NCBI RefSeq assembly: GCF_011801145.1
Contig: NZ_CP046172.1
Coordinates: forward strand, 1,302,001 to 1,366,000
Origin: Nocardia arthritidis
GTDB taxonomy: Bacteria; Actinomycetota; Actinomycetes; Mycobacteriales; Mycobacteriaceae
DNA: 64,000 nt
Direction of reading: 5' to 3'
Shown here: one piece after another, positions 28,581 to 37,208 of the stretch
Position numbering within the stretch: the stretch's first letter is position 1
Layout: every line of letters begins with the position of its first letter
Translations under genes and position numbers: made by a program
The notes under the pieces: model-generated
What the model was told of the DNA's origin: nothing
Databases searched by the model: none
What the model saw: the letters and a program-made list of their open reading frames with translations, nothing else

Positions 28581-29363
28581 GTGGGTGGCCGGTATGCGTT
28601 CGAGGACTCCAACGGGCGGTTCATCCGCGAGATACGCCTCGACCCTGACGCAGTCGAGCCGGGGTATCCGTTCGATCTGCCCGCCGTCCGATTCCTGGCG
28701 CGCAGCAACGAGTTGACATTGCCCGGCGGTGTGACATTTCTGGTGGGTGAGAACGGCAGCGGCAAATCGACGCTATTGGAAGCGATCGCCGTCGCGGCCG
28801 GAATCAATGCCGAAGGCGGGAGCCAATCCTTCAATTTCGCCACCCGCGCCAGCGAATCCTGCCTCGGCAAGCTGCTGACCCTCGCGTGGGGGATTCGCAA
28901 ACCGCGCTCCAGATTCTTCCTGCGGGCGGAGTCGTACTACAACGTGACCACCGAACTGGAGCGGCTCGACGCCGAGCCCGGTTCGCCGCCGCTGCTCCCG
29001 GCTTACGGCGGAGTGCTGGCGCACGAACGCTCGCATGGAGAGTCGTTCATCGATCTGATGCGACATCGGTTCCGCCCCAGCGGGTTATATCTGCTCGATG
29101 AGCCGGAGGCGGCGCTGTCACCGCGCGGATGCATCACGGTCTTGACCCGGCTGACTCAACTCGTCGCCCAGGGATGCCAGATCGTGGCGGCCACCCACTC
29201 TCCGATCCTGCTCGCGCTCCCTGGCGCGCGGATCTACGAAATCGACGACAGCGGAGAGATCTCCATCGTCGACTATGACGACGCTCTACCAGTCCGTCTC
29301 ACCCGAGGGTTCCTAGCGGCCCCCGACCAGTACCTGCGTCACCTGCTCGACACCGACAACTGA
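28581..29363 (+). CDS. AAA/ABC-type ATPase, function unknown
   Basis: 260 residues from a GTG. Walker A 'VGENGSGKSTLLEAIA' is at about 55-65, and Walker B 'LYLLDEPEAALSP' at about 167-179. A switch His follows in 'IVAATHSPILLALPGA'. It has no membrane domain or signature-bearing partner and resembles stand-alone predicted ATP-binding proteins of the RecF/SMC-like AAA group. It lies between the ESX core and the esx pair, but nothing links it to secretion. It might instead be a mobile or defence-linked ATPase; no nuclease partner is visible. Confidence 0.85.
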   Translation: MGGRYAFEDSNGRFIREIRLDPDAVEPGYPFDLPAVRFLARSNELTLPGGVTFLVGENGSGKSTLLEAIAVAAGINAEGGSQSFNFATRASESCLGKLLTLAWGIRKPRSRFFLRAESYYNVTTELERLDAEPGSPPLLPAYGGVLAHERSHGESFIDLMRHRFRPSGLYLLDEPEAALSPRGCITVLTRLTQLVAQGCQIVAATHSPILLALPGARIYEIDDSGEISIVDYDDALPVRLTRGFLAAPDQYLRHLLDTDN

Positions 29364-29507
29364 CCCGGAGCACCACATAGTTCCAGCTCATCGTGCTCCT
29401 CCGCAGGCCAGTTGTACTTCGCGAAGAAAGGGCTGAAGAAAGCGACTCTCCTCACCGTGGTTGGCCAAGGGGTGAGTCTCGGTGCGAAAGTGCGTACCCC
29501 AGAAATC

Positions 29508-29546
29508 ATTCGCGCCCCCGGCAAAGTCATTGCCAGGGGCGCGAAT
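29508..29546. terminator. Bidirectional hairpin between the ATPase gene and the esx pair
   Basis: ATTCGCGCCCC(C)GGCA pairs with TGCC(A)GGGGCGCGAAT: 15 paired bases with one mismatch, a 7-nt loop and A/T-rich outer ends. It is placed 22 nt past the esx stop on the minus strand and 145 nt past the ATPase stop on the plus strand. Confidence 0.75.
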
Positions 29547-29568
29547 TGGCCGAGACGGTTCACAGAGA

Positions 29569-29853
29569 TCAGAACAGCGAGGCCAGGCTCGTGTCGGTGC
29601 CTTGCAGGTCCGAGTTGCCGGAGCTGACGAGCTTACCGGCGCTTTCCAGCGTGGTGTTGAGCTGCGTCACGTTGGTGTTCCACTGGGCCTGGAGCTGGGT
29701 GAACGCCTCATTGGCGTCACCGTCCCACTCGTTCTGCACGAAGGTGGTTACTACCTTGTGCAGGTCTTCGAGCAGAGTCATGATCCCGCGAGCCTGGCCG
29801 ATGACGGACTGGGCACCGGCCTCGACCTCGCCGAAGTGAGCCTTAATTGTCAT
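29569..29853 (-). CDS. WXG100 protein, ESAT-6-like partner
   Basis: 94 residues, helical hairpin type. The turn carries W-D-G in 'NEWDGDANEAF' at about residue 43. It has no signal peptide and no YxxxD/E tail, as expected for the ESAT-6-like member of a heterodimer. It is the second gene of a two-gene operon with the CFP-10-like protein. Position suggests the EsxU/EsxT pair of ESX-4, though here the pair points away from rplM. Confidence 0.93.
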   Translation of the reverse strand: MTIKAHFGEVEAGAQSVIGQARGIMTLLEDLHKVVTTFVQNEWDGDANEAFTQLQAQWNTNVTQLNTTLESAGKLVSSGNSDLQGTDTSLASLF

Positions 29854-29894
29854 GAGAACTCCTCAATAAGGGTATGTCGGATAGCGGGCCCGAA

Positions 29895-30215
29895 TTAGGA
29901 CGGGAGATCCAGGCTGGACACAACGTTCTTTACGGCCTGTGCGTTTTGATCATCCCGATCCTGGTACTGTGTGCCGGCCTTCACGATCTTTTCCGCAGTC
30001 TCCTGCAGCTTGTCGTTCATCTTCTGGGCCTGCGTGAAGTACTGCTCCATGAACGCCTCGAAGGCCCTCTTCGCCTCGCCGTCCCAGGTCGCCGTAGTCG
30101 TCTGCTCGGCGGTACGGACCCTGCCGATCTCGGTCAGCAGATCGCTGTGCTTCTGCTGGATCGTCTTGGAGAAGGTGTTGAGCGCGTCGGGACTCGCCTT
30201 CAATGAACCTGCCAT
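29895..30215 (-). CDS. WXG100 protein with YxxxD secretion signal, CFP-10-like
   Basis: 106 residues from the ATG at 30215 with AAGGAG 7 nt upstream; a longer in-frame extension is rejected. W-D-G lies in the 'ATWDGEAKRAF' turn, and the C-terminal helix contains 'YQDRD', which fits the YxxxD/E export motif read by EccC. First gene of the esx operon, 41 nt before its partner. Likely secreted as a heterodimer through the ESX complex encoded upstream. Confidence 0.93.
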   Translation of the reverse strand: MAGSLKASPDALNTFSKTIQQKHSDLLTEIGRVRTAEQTTTATWDGEAKRAFEAFMEQYFTQAQKMNDKLQETAEKIVKAGTQYQDRDDQNAQAVKNVVSSLDLPS

Positions 30216-30595
30216 TTTTGGCTCCTTTCGAATGCCGTCTCGGCCAACGGTAGAAGTGCCAGTTGGCCTATACATCTGGTTTGACGCGTAGTTGGTCTGA
30301 TCGGTTCCATCGTTCTTCGAGAAAGTCTCGGGAACTCCCCTTCGAATCAAACCGCCTGCGACAACCGACCGGCCCTCGGTCTGTGAACCCCGGTCGTGGG
30401 TCCCTCGCGAGCCTCGTTCATGGCCGATCGACGCGACTGGCGTCGCCAGCGCCCTCTTCCCCTCCTTCCCCCTGCTCGCTGCTTTCTCGGCTGGCGAGTG
30501 GGCTGGCTGCGGCTATACGATATCCGACCCGGTACCGTCGCGCTACCAGCAGTTGAGCGGCCGATTCTTCAAGCCTACGGCCGAGCCGCGCCGTG
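30216..30595. other. 380-bp region upstream of the esx pair, no gene
   Basis: This lies between the lipoprotein stop (30596) and the esx start. It must contain the esx promoter if the pair is transcribed separately. A TATAGG-like -10 is present on the minus strand near 30265 without a good -35. No ORF here has a ribosome site or family resemblance. Confidence 0.45.
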
Positions 30596-31822
30596 CTACT
30601 CACTGTTGGCGAACAACGCATACTGCGCGGCCACCTTTTGGTGCACATCGACGATCTGATTGCTCTCCACCATGGCGACATAGCGGTGATAGGGCACGGT
30701 GCAGCTGAACCGCTTCGGTCGGAGCAGTTCGGATCGGTTCTCCACACAACCTCCACCGGGAATGTTCGGCGGCGCATCGGTTGCGACCACTTCGATACCG
30801 GGGGGTTGCAGGAGCTTGGGTGCAAGCGCCCGCGCCGCATCCGCATCGCGGGTGCGGATCGCGATGGTGCCCCAACCGACGCCGAATCTGTCAGCGCCGA
30901 CAGCCGCGAAGGTGTCCCGTAGCCCCCGTAACGAGCGTGTCCAGTTCAGAAATCCGGTGGGGCCGTACGAAAAGAAATCAATCGCGCTGGGCGAGACGGA
31001 TCGGCCAGGGTTGAGCACGCGTCGCAGGATGTCCTGGGGATCGTTATCGAGCCGGAGAACTTCTTTCGGACTCAATGCGGGGAGCTTGTCGAGCAGAGCG
31101 AACTGTGCGTCGTAGGTCTTCTCGGTCAATTCCGCCAGTCGGTCGAGATTCGGATCGCCCAGTCCGATATTCAGATACACGACGTAGCTGCCGTGTGCAG
31201 CGGCCGAGCCGATCGTCGGTACACCGGGCCGCCAGTGTGTATGCGCTTCTTGGTGTTTGGCAAGCGGCACGCGTTGGTTCCCGTCCGCCGCGACCTGGAA
31301 ATCTGTTTCTTCCAGCTCCGCGGCAGCACGTGTTGCCGCAGTAGCATCAGGAAATTGCATAATAAAGGTGGAGATGAAGGCAGGATTTTTCCGCCTGGCC
31401 AATGCCGCCAAATCGTCATCGGCGGCATAGTTTACGAACACATCATAGCTCTTGTTGTTGGTGCTCCCGGCGACGACCCCATACAGATACCGGTTGCGCT
31501 CTAGCACAGTGCGATTCGCTTCGGTCATGTAGTTGTGCACCCACGCTGCGTCGGGGATCAAATCGGCCGATCCGTAGGTGAGTGCCGGGTCGATAACGCT
31601 TCCCGTGACCACATTGTCTGCTAGCCGCATCCCCGCTAGTAGCCGGCCGCCTAGCATACTGTGGTCGTACTCTGCCCCGGTCTCGATTGGTTCGATCGGA
31701 TATGGACCGGTATCGAGCCGTCGAAGGTCCAGCTCACCAGCCGTTGGGGTGCCGGATACTCCGCAGCCCGTGGCGCTGATAGCAACGATCACAGCCAGAA
31801 GGTGGGCTATCCGGAGACGCAT
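30596..31822 (-). CDS. DUF7373-type lipoprotein, subtype A (pair 1)
   Basis: 408 residues with a lipobox ending at C20 ('AISATGC'). The subtype A signature 'GELDLRRLDTGPYP' follows the lipid anchor. The C-terminal domain has two Cys ('GGGCVENRS', 'RFSCTVPYHRYVA') and ends 'AAQYALFANSE', an ending shared by all six lipoproteins here. Predicted on the outer face of the membrane. The family is common in Nocardia and its role is unknown. It follows its subtype B partner by 31 nt. Confidence 0.85.
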   Translation of the reverse strand: MRLRIAHLLAVIVAISATGCGVSGTPTAGELDLRRLDTGPYPIEPIETGAEYDHSMLGGRLLAGMRLADNVVTGSVIDPALTYGSADLIPDAAWVHNYMTEANRTVLERNRYLYGVVAGSTNNKSYDVFVNYAADDDLAALARRKNPAFISTFIMQFPDATAATRAAAELEETDFQVAADGNQRVPLAKHQEAHTHWRPGVPTIGSAAAHGSYVVYLNIGLGDPNLDRLAELTEKTYDAQFALLDKLPALSPKEVLRLDNDPQDILRRVLNPGRSVSPSAIDFFSYGPTGFLNWTRSLRGLRDTFAAVGADRFGVGWGTIAIRTRDADAARALAPKLLQPPGIEVVATDAPPNIPGGGCVENRSELLRPKRFSCTVPYHRYVAMVESNQIVDVHQKVAAQYALFANSE

Positions 31823-31853
31823 GTGATCAGGTCCTCACTTCGAATCCGTGATG

Positions 31854-33047
31854 TCAATTGCTGTTGGCCAAGAGCGCGTACTGCGCCGAGATGCGCTGGT
31901 AGGCATCCGCGCGCTGATTCGCCCATATCTCGGCCGCGTACCGGCCTACCGCGATGCTGCAGTCGAAACGCACCCTTTGCTCCCGAAGCCCGTGGTACTC
32001 AGAGCATTTGGCTTGCGGAAGACCCTTCGGAGCGGCGGTGGGCCGGAAGAGCTTGCCGACCTTCGCATGAGCATCGACCAGTCGCCGCGCCGCTGCGGCA
32101 TTCCTGGTGCGATACAGCAACCCACCATTGAACGCAACCTTGTCGACACCGAGATCGTCGAACAGCTTTTCGTCTTCGCCGGGTTGGGACGAGATGTGCA
32201 GGCCGCTGTGTCCGTCATAAACCGCCGGATCTCCGAGCCTATCGGTGCCAGCATTCAATGAGGGAACCGTACGTCCGAGCATGCCATCAATATCCGCGGG
32301 GACCTCGGCCCATTTGTCATCGGGTGTCGGAGTGAACCCCTTCAAGCGGTTGGGGACGATATCGAGGTTCTTTTCGGCCAACGTTGTCAGGATGGATTCA
32401 TCGCCGAATCCGGTCGCCATTCCGACGTGGTCCCAAACGGTGGAGAAAATGACGAATCTGCCGGTGGCGAACCAGGATAGCAATGACGAATACTTTGGCT
32501 GCCAGAATGTATACGCCTCAGGATATTTCGGCAACGCGGCGGGTTGATTGTCGCTGTCTCGGGCATTCTCGCGCTCACCGAGCGCCCGCGCCGCATACTT
32601 GGCCGCTTCGTCATCGGTGAAGACCATGACAACGGTATCGAGCTGTAGAGCCAACTTCTCGACCTTGTCGGACATCCCAGTTCCGGTGAACCCGAACATG
32701 AAGCCCTTGGCATCCTGCGCGAACAGATCTCGATGGATCACCGCACGACCGTCCAACGCAGCGGATTCCGGATCAATGAAGGTCCGTACCGCGCTTCCCG
32801 GCGGTTCGAACCTCAAGCTGCTATCGATCTCCATCGGCAGCGGCACATAGCTGGCCAACCGAGCGGCATCGATCAAACGAGCTTGATTCAGATCCTTCGC
32901 TTTCCCAAGGTCCTGCGGCTTTGTCGGATAGTTGCCCACATCCAGTTGACTCAGATCAACCTTCGGCTCGTCGTCCGAATCCGATCCGCATCCGACGGCA
33001 CCCACCAACACCGTGACGGCCGTCATCAACAGCGCCAGCTTCCGCAT
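31854..33047 (-). CDS. DUF7373-type lipoprotein, subtype B (pair 1)
   Basis: 397 residues from the ATG at 33047 behind GGGGGAG. The lipobox ends at C20 ('VGAVGC'). The subtype B signature 'VDLSQLDVGNYPTKPQDLG' follows, then 'ARLIDAARLASYVPLPMEID', which is repeated nearly word for word in the other two B members. The C terminus has 'KCSEYHGL', 'RFDCSIAVGRYAAE' and 'ISAQYALLANSN'. Located just downstream of the kinase gene on the same strand. Function unknown. Confidence 0.85.
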   Translation of the reverse strand: MRKLALLMTAVTVLVGAVGCGSDSDDEPKVDLSQLDVGNYPTKPQDLGKAKDLNQARLIDAARLASYVPLPMEIDSSLRFEPPGSAVRTFIDPESAALDGRAVIHRDLFAQDAKGFMFGFTGTGMSDKVEKLALQLDTVVMVFTDDEAAKYAARALGERENARDSDNQPAALPKYPEAYTFWQPKYSSLLSWFATGRFVIFSTVWDHVGMATGFGDESILTTLAEKNLDIVPNRLKGFTPTPDDKWAEVPADIDGMLGRTVPSLNAGTDRLGDPAVYDGHSGLHISSQPGEDEKLFDDLGVDKVAFNGGLLYRTRNAAAARRLVDAHAKVGKLFRPTAAPKGLPQAKCSEYHGLREQRVRFDCSIAVGRYAAEIWANQRADAYQRISAQYALLANSN

Positions 33048-33106
33048 CAGCTCCCCCTCGGATAGATCGCCGCGTCCCAAAGGCCGGAGAACTCACCGTG
33101 AGCAGC

Positions 33107-34722
33107 CTACTTTACGGCCTTCTTGAGCACCGGTACCAGTTTGGCGAGCAGCGTCTGTTCGGAGGTGTCCGACCAGGTGCGCAGGGCCGCGACGGCGCTC
33201 GGGTCGTCGAGCGGGATCACCGTGGCCTTGGAGCCCGAGATCTCGTACGGCAACCCCAAAAGCCCACCGCCACCGGCCTTTTCGTCGCTTCGCACGGCGA
33301 GGATGTAGCTGTCCGGTGACAGGCTGAGCGCACCGTTTCCGGTTTTGACCATCCGTGGTGACGGCTCGTCGCCCTGCTTGGCGTAGTTGAAGTTGTAGAC
33401 GAATCCAAGGTCGGACAGGAATTTTGTTTGGGGCGTCCCGCCCAGGTAGATGCCGAACTTGCTGGAGTCGCAGTTGGTGGAGTTGCTGGAGCAGGTGACG
33501 TCGACCATGGTGATCGTCTTGCCGACGAATGCCGGATTGTCCTTGCGCGCCTGGGCAATCGAGGTGGCGGCGACCGCGGTGGTGGTCGGTGCGGCGGCGG
33601 GTTTATCGCTGCCGCTGGTCGCCCAGATGCCGATGCCCGCGGCGACGGCGATGACGACGGCGACCGCACCCGCGCCGATCAACCACGGTTTGCGGCTCTT
33701 GGGCCGTGGGGTGAGGTCGGGGAGCGGCGTCGGTCCGGAGGTGTGTCTGGGGCCGGTTGTGTACGGACCGGAGGTGTGGGTGGTGTACGGGTTGGCTGCC
33801 CGGGGGTCGGTGGCCGGGCGGTGCGGGTCGAAGACCGTGACGGGGTAGGTGGGGAAGTATTGGTGGAGACCGGGTTGTAGCCAGGTTTGAGAGCGTTGGC
33901 GGCGGCGTCGGTGAATTCGCGGCAGGTGCTGTAGCGCTCCGCCGGGTTCTTGGCCATGGCCTTGGCGAAGATGTGGTCGACGGCGGCGGGTAGGCCGGGG
34001 TTCACGGCGGTGGCGACGGGCGGCGGCTCGTGGAGGTGGCCCATCATGACCAGCGCTGGCTGGGTGGACGGGTACGGGTTGCGGCCGGTGAGCAGTTTGA
34101 AGAACGAGCAGGCGAGGCTGTAGATATCGGCCCGGTGATCCAGCGGAGCGCCGGACAGCTGTTCCGGCGGCGCGTACGCGATGGTGGCGACGAAGCTGCC
34201 GGTCTGGGTGAGTTCGGTGGTGTCGTCGCTGGATTTGGCGACGCCGAAGTCGGTGAGCAGCACCCGCTCCTCCTCGCCGTCGGCGGCGGAGAGCAGGAAG
34301 TTGGCGGGTTTGACGTCGCGGTGCAGCAGGCCTTTTCGGTGCGCGTAGTCGAGTCCCTTGCCGACCTCGCTGATAATCCGAAGGGCGCGAAGGGGATTCA
34401 TCGAATGCGGGTCGCGGGCGAGTTCGGCGGACGCGTCGGTGCCGTCGACGTACTGCATGGCGATCCACAGCTGACCGTGTTCCTCGCCACGGTTGTAGAC
34501 CGAGACGATATTCGGATGGTCAAGTCCGGCAGCGAGATTGGCTTCGCGTTCGAAGCGGCCGCGGAATTCGCGGTCCTGGCTGAGTTCGGCGCTGAGCACT
34601 TTGAGGGCGTCCATCCGCGGCAGGCTCGGATGCTTGGCCAGGTAGACGGTGCCCATCCCGCCCTGACCGAGGACCCGCTGGATTCGGTACCCGCCGACGA
34701 TGGTGCCGGGGCTCATCGCCAT
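33107..34722 (-). CDS. Membrane Ser/Thr protein kinase, apparent frameshift in the juxtamembrane linker
   Basis: Starts at the ATG at 34722 (GGGAGA 8 nt upstream). The Hanks-type kinase domain is at about 8-275: 'LGQGGMGTVYLA', Lys in 'DALKVL', 'LLHRDVKPANFLL', 'LTDFGVAKS' and 'AYAPPEQLSG'. As read, the frame degenerates after 'ALKPGYNP'. Adding one C in the CCC run (33872-33874) switches to the frame that encodes 'GLHQYFPTYPVTVFDP', a Thr/Pro-rich linker, one TM ('WLIGAGAVAVVIAVAAGIGIW') and an extracytoplasmic domain of about 140 residues ending at 33107. The two halves are plainly one PknB-like receptor kinase without PASTA repeats. Confidence 0.85.
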
Positions 34723-34834
34723 ATTTGCCGTCTCCCGTCCTCGCACCGGCGTCCGATGCCAATTCTGCTGCTGACCGGAGCATAGTAGACGGTCACTTCC
34801 ACGTGCGATCTCGACATTTCCGGCGTCGCTGTTG

Positions 34835-35989
34835 TCATTGGCTGTTGGCCAGCACCGCGTACGCGGCGGCGGCGCGCTGGTATACGTCCGCTATTTGATT
34901 GCTGTCGACCGAGGCGACGTAGCGCCGATATTCGACCGTGCAGCGGAAGCGCTTCTGGCCGAAGGTTTCCGAGATGCGTTCACCGCATCGGCCGTCGGGA
35001 ATTCCAGGTGGGGGATCGACCGGGCGGGTGTAGACCTCGCTGAGCGGCTCCGGCAGCAGTGTGTGCGCGGCCGCGTCGTCACGGGTGCGGAACAGTAGCG
35101 AGCCGTCGGAGAAGCCGATGCGATCGGTTCCGGTGTCGGCCAGCACCTGTCGCCAGTGCGCGCGGTCGATGCCGAAGGCGTTCGTGAAGCCGGGCGCGCC
35201 GTAGGTGGCCTGGCTGCCCGCGTTCGGGTAGCCGAGTCCGTCGGGGTTGAAGGTGCGGCGCAGGATGTCGTCCGGGTCGCTCGGCAGGCGCAGTACATCT
35301 TCCCTGCTGAGCGTGGGCAGCGAATCCAGCAGCGGTATTTGGGCGGTGTAGGCCCGTTCGGCCAGATTCACCAGTCCGGGCCGGTCGGTGTTCGGCACCG
35401 AGATGGTCAGGCTGATCAGGTATTTGCCGTGCGCCATGGTGGACCCGATGCTGCGATCGTCCGAATGCGCCCGCGCCGCAGCATATTTGGGCAGTGTGAC
35501 GGGTTGTGTCCGGTCGGTCGTCGCCATGTCTTCGAATTCGTTCGCGGTCCGTGCGGCGGCAGCTTCGTCTTGGAATTGCAGGACGAAGATCGTCGCGGTG
35601 CCCGTCGCGTCCGCCTTGGCGTCGGCGCCGCGCGCACCGAAGCCGAAGAGCACGTTATTTTGTTTGGCGGCAGCCCAATTCGCGGCGGGCAGGATGGCCG
35701 GGTCGAGGCCATCCGGGAACATTGTGGAGACTCCCGCACCATATTTCAGGCGCGGATCGATATCGACGCTCGATGCGAGGTGGTCGGCCAGCCGAACCAT
35801 GGCCAGCTGTATGCCGCCGCCGTACGAATTGTTATAGGAGTAGCGCACATCCAACGGTTCTGTGTTGTACGCGCCGACATCCAGCTTCCTGACGTCGATT
35901 TCGCCGGCGTGCGGCGCGCCGGAGATCTGTGAGCCGCAGCCGGTCAGCGCGGTCGTCACCGCGACGGCGATGGCAAGTCGACGGAACAT
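34835..35989 (-). CDS. DUF7373-type lipoprotein, subtype A (pair 2)
   Basis: 384 residues, lipobox to C18 ('TALTGC'). Subtype A signature 'GEIDVRKLDVGAYNTEP'. The middle contains 'MVRLADHLASSVDIDPRLKYG', close to the equivalent part of subtype A pair 3. The C terminus has 'RFRCTVEYRRYVASVDSNQIADVYQR' in pieces similar to pair 1 and ends 'AVLANSQ'. It begins 3 nt after the stop of its B partner, so the two are translated together. Confidence 0.85.
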   Translation of the reverse strand: MFRRLAIAVAVTTALTGCGSQISGAPHAGEIDVRKLDVGAYNTEPLDVRYSYNNSYGGGIQLAMVRLADHLASSVDIDPRLKYGAGVSTMFPDGLDPAILPAANWAAAKQNNVLFGFGARGADAKADATGTATIFVLQFQDEAAAARTANEFEDMATTDRTQPVTLPKYAAARAHSDDRSIGSTMAHGKYLISLTISVPNTDRPGLVNLAERAYTAQIPLLDSLPTLSREDVLRLPSDPDDILRRTFNPDGLGYPNAGSQATYGAPGFTNAFGIDRAHWRQVLADTGTDRIGFSDGSLLFRTRDDAAAHTLLPEPLSEVYTRPVDPPPGIPDGRCGERISETFGQKRFRCTVEYRRYVASVDSNQIADVYQRAAAAYAVLANSQ

Positions 35990-35992
35990 GCC

Positions 35993-37204
35993 CTACCCAC
36001 CGTTCGCCAGGATCGCGTACTGCGCCGAAATACGTTGCTGCACATCGGTCAGCTGATCGGCGGCCAGTTCGGCGACGTACCTGCCGGATCGGACGACGCA
36101 CATGAAGCGCATGTACATGGACTGCGGGTCCTTCAATTCGCGACAGCGCGCGATGGGCAGGCCCTTCGGCGACGGAGCGGTCTTGTACCGCTTGCCCAAG
36201 ATGGCGTGCTGATCGGCGAGCTTCTCAGCGGCCTCGGTGTCGCGGGCGCGGAAGACAAATCCGCCCGCGAACGCGACCCGGTCGACTCCGGCCTGTTCGA
36301 ATTGGTCGATGTCGAGGTCAGGGCGCAGGACGATCTGCAGCCCGCCGTGCCGATCGTAAACGCCGGGGATGCCGCGCTGGCTGCGGTCCACGGTGACGGT
36401 TGACAGCGTGCGACCGAGCATCCCGTCGAGATCGATCGGCGTATTCAACAGCTGATCCGTTGGCGTGACGGGGAATTGCCGCACCCTGGGTGTGATCGCG
36501 TCGATGCTCTTCTCGACGCGATCGACCAGTTGGGGCAGCCGTTGCTCGTGCAGAATGGACATGACGTTGTCGAAAATGTAGGTAAAGATGACGAATCGCC
36601 CAGCGGCATACCAGGATCGGATGAGCCCCGGGATTCCCGGCGCGTGATGCGCATGTGCCGGTGGATACTTACCGATCTGGACGGGCTCGGCCCCCGCCAT
36701 GGCTTGAAAATCGGCCTGTTCCATGGCGGTTGCCGCCGCGGCCGCGGATTGTTCATCGGCGTAGAGCATTACGACGTTGTCGAGTTCATAGGACAGGTTG
36801 GGCACCTGGTCGGACAGTCCGGTGCTGACGAACCCGCCGACGAGACCCGTTTCGGCAGTAGTGAATTGATCCGGCTTGGCATCCATCCGCTGGACGATCG
36901 CACCGGATTCCAGACTCTGGAAGATCCGCACGATGCCATTCACCGGCGAACCGGCATACTTCACCGCGGGATCGATCTCCACCGGCAGCGGAACATAATT
37001 TCCCAGCCGCATGGCCTGCACCAGACGGGCTTGATCGAGATTCTTGGCGACCCCGAGGTCGCGCGGTTTGGTCGGCAGGTTGCCGACATCCAACTGACTC
37101 AGGTCGACGACCGGTTCCGCGGGTTTATCCGGTTGGCCGCCACAGCCCGCCGCGAGCGTCGCGGTGACGATCGCGGCGAGCAAGGCCCAACCGGTGCGAA
37201 TCAC
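35993..37204 (-). CDS. DUF7373-type lipoprotein, subtype B (pair 2)
   Basis: 403 residues from a GTG at 37204 (GGTGA about 9 nt upstream); a GTG at 37216 overlapping the previous stop is the alternative. Lipobox to C21 ('TLAAGC'). Subtype B signature 'VDLSQLDVGNLPTKPRDLG' and 'ARLVQAMRLGNYVPLPVEID' follow. C-terminal 'RFMCVVRSGRYVAELAADQ' and 'RISAQYAILANGG'. Tightly packed between the A members of pairs 2 and 3. Confidence 0.85.
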   Translation of the reverse strand: MIRTGWALLAAIVTATLAAGCGGQPDKPAEPVVDLSQLDVGNLPTKPRDLGVAKNLDQARLVQAMRLGNYVPLPVEIDPAVKYAGSPVNGIVRIFQSLESGAIVQRMDAKPDQFTTAETGLVGGFVSTGLSDQVPNLSYELDNVVMLYADEQSAAAAATAMEQADFQAMAGAEPVQIGKYPPAHAHHAPGIPGLIRSWYAAGRFVIFTYIFDNVMSILHEQRLPQLVDRVEKSIDAITPRVRQFPVTPTDQLLNTPIDLDGMLGRTLSTVTVDRSQRGIPGVYDRHGGLQIVLRPDLDIDQFEQAGVDRVAFAGGFVFRARDTEAAEKLADQHAILGKRYKTAPSPKGLPIARCRELKDPQSMYMRFMCVVRSGRYVAELAADQLTDVQQRISAQYAILANGG

Positions 37205-37208
37205 GCTG

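Noticed and set aside
29364..29568. Small ORFs between the ATPase and the esx pair
   Set aside because: They run through the terminator hairpin and lack ribosome sites.
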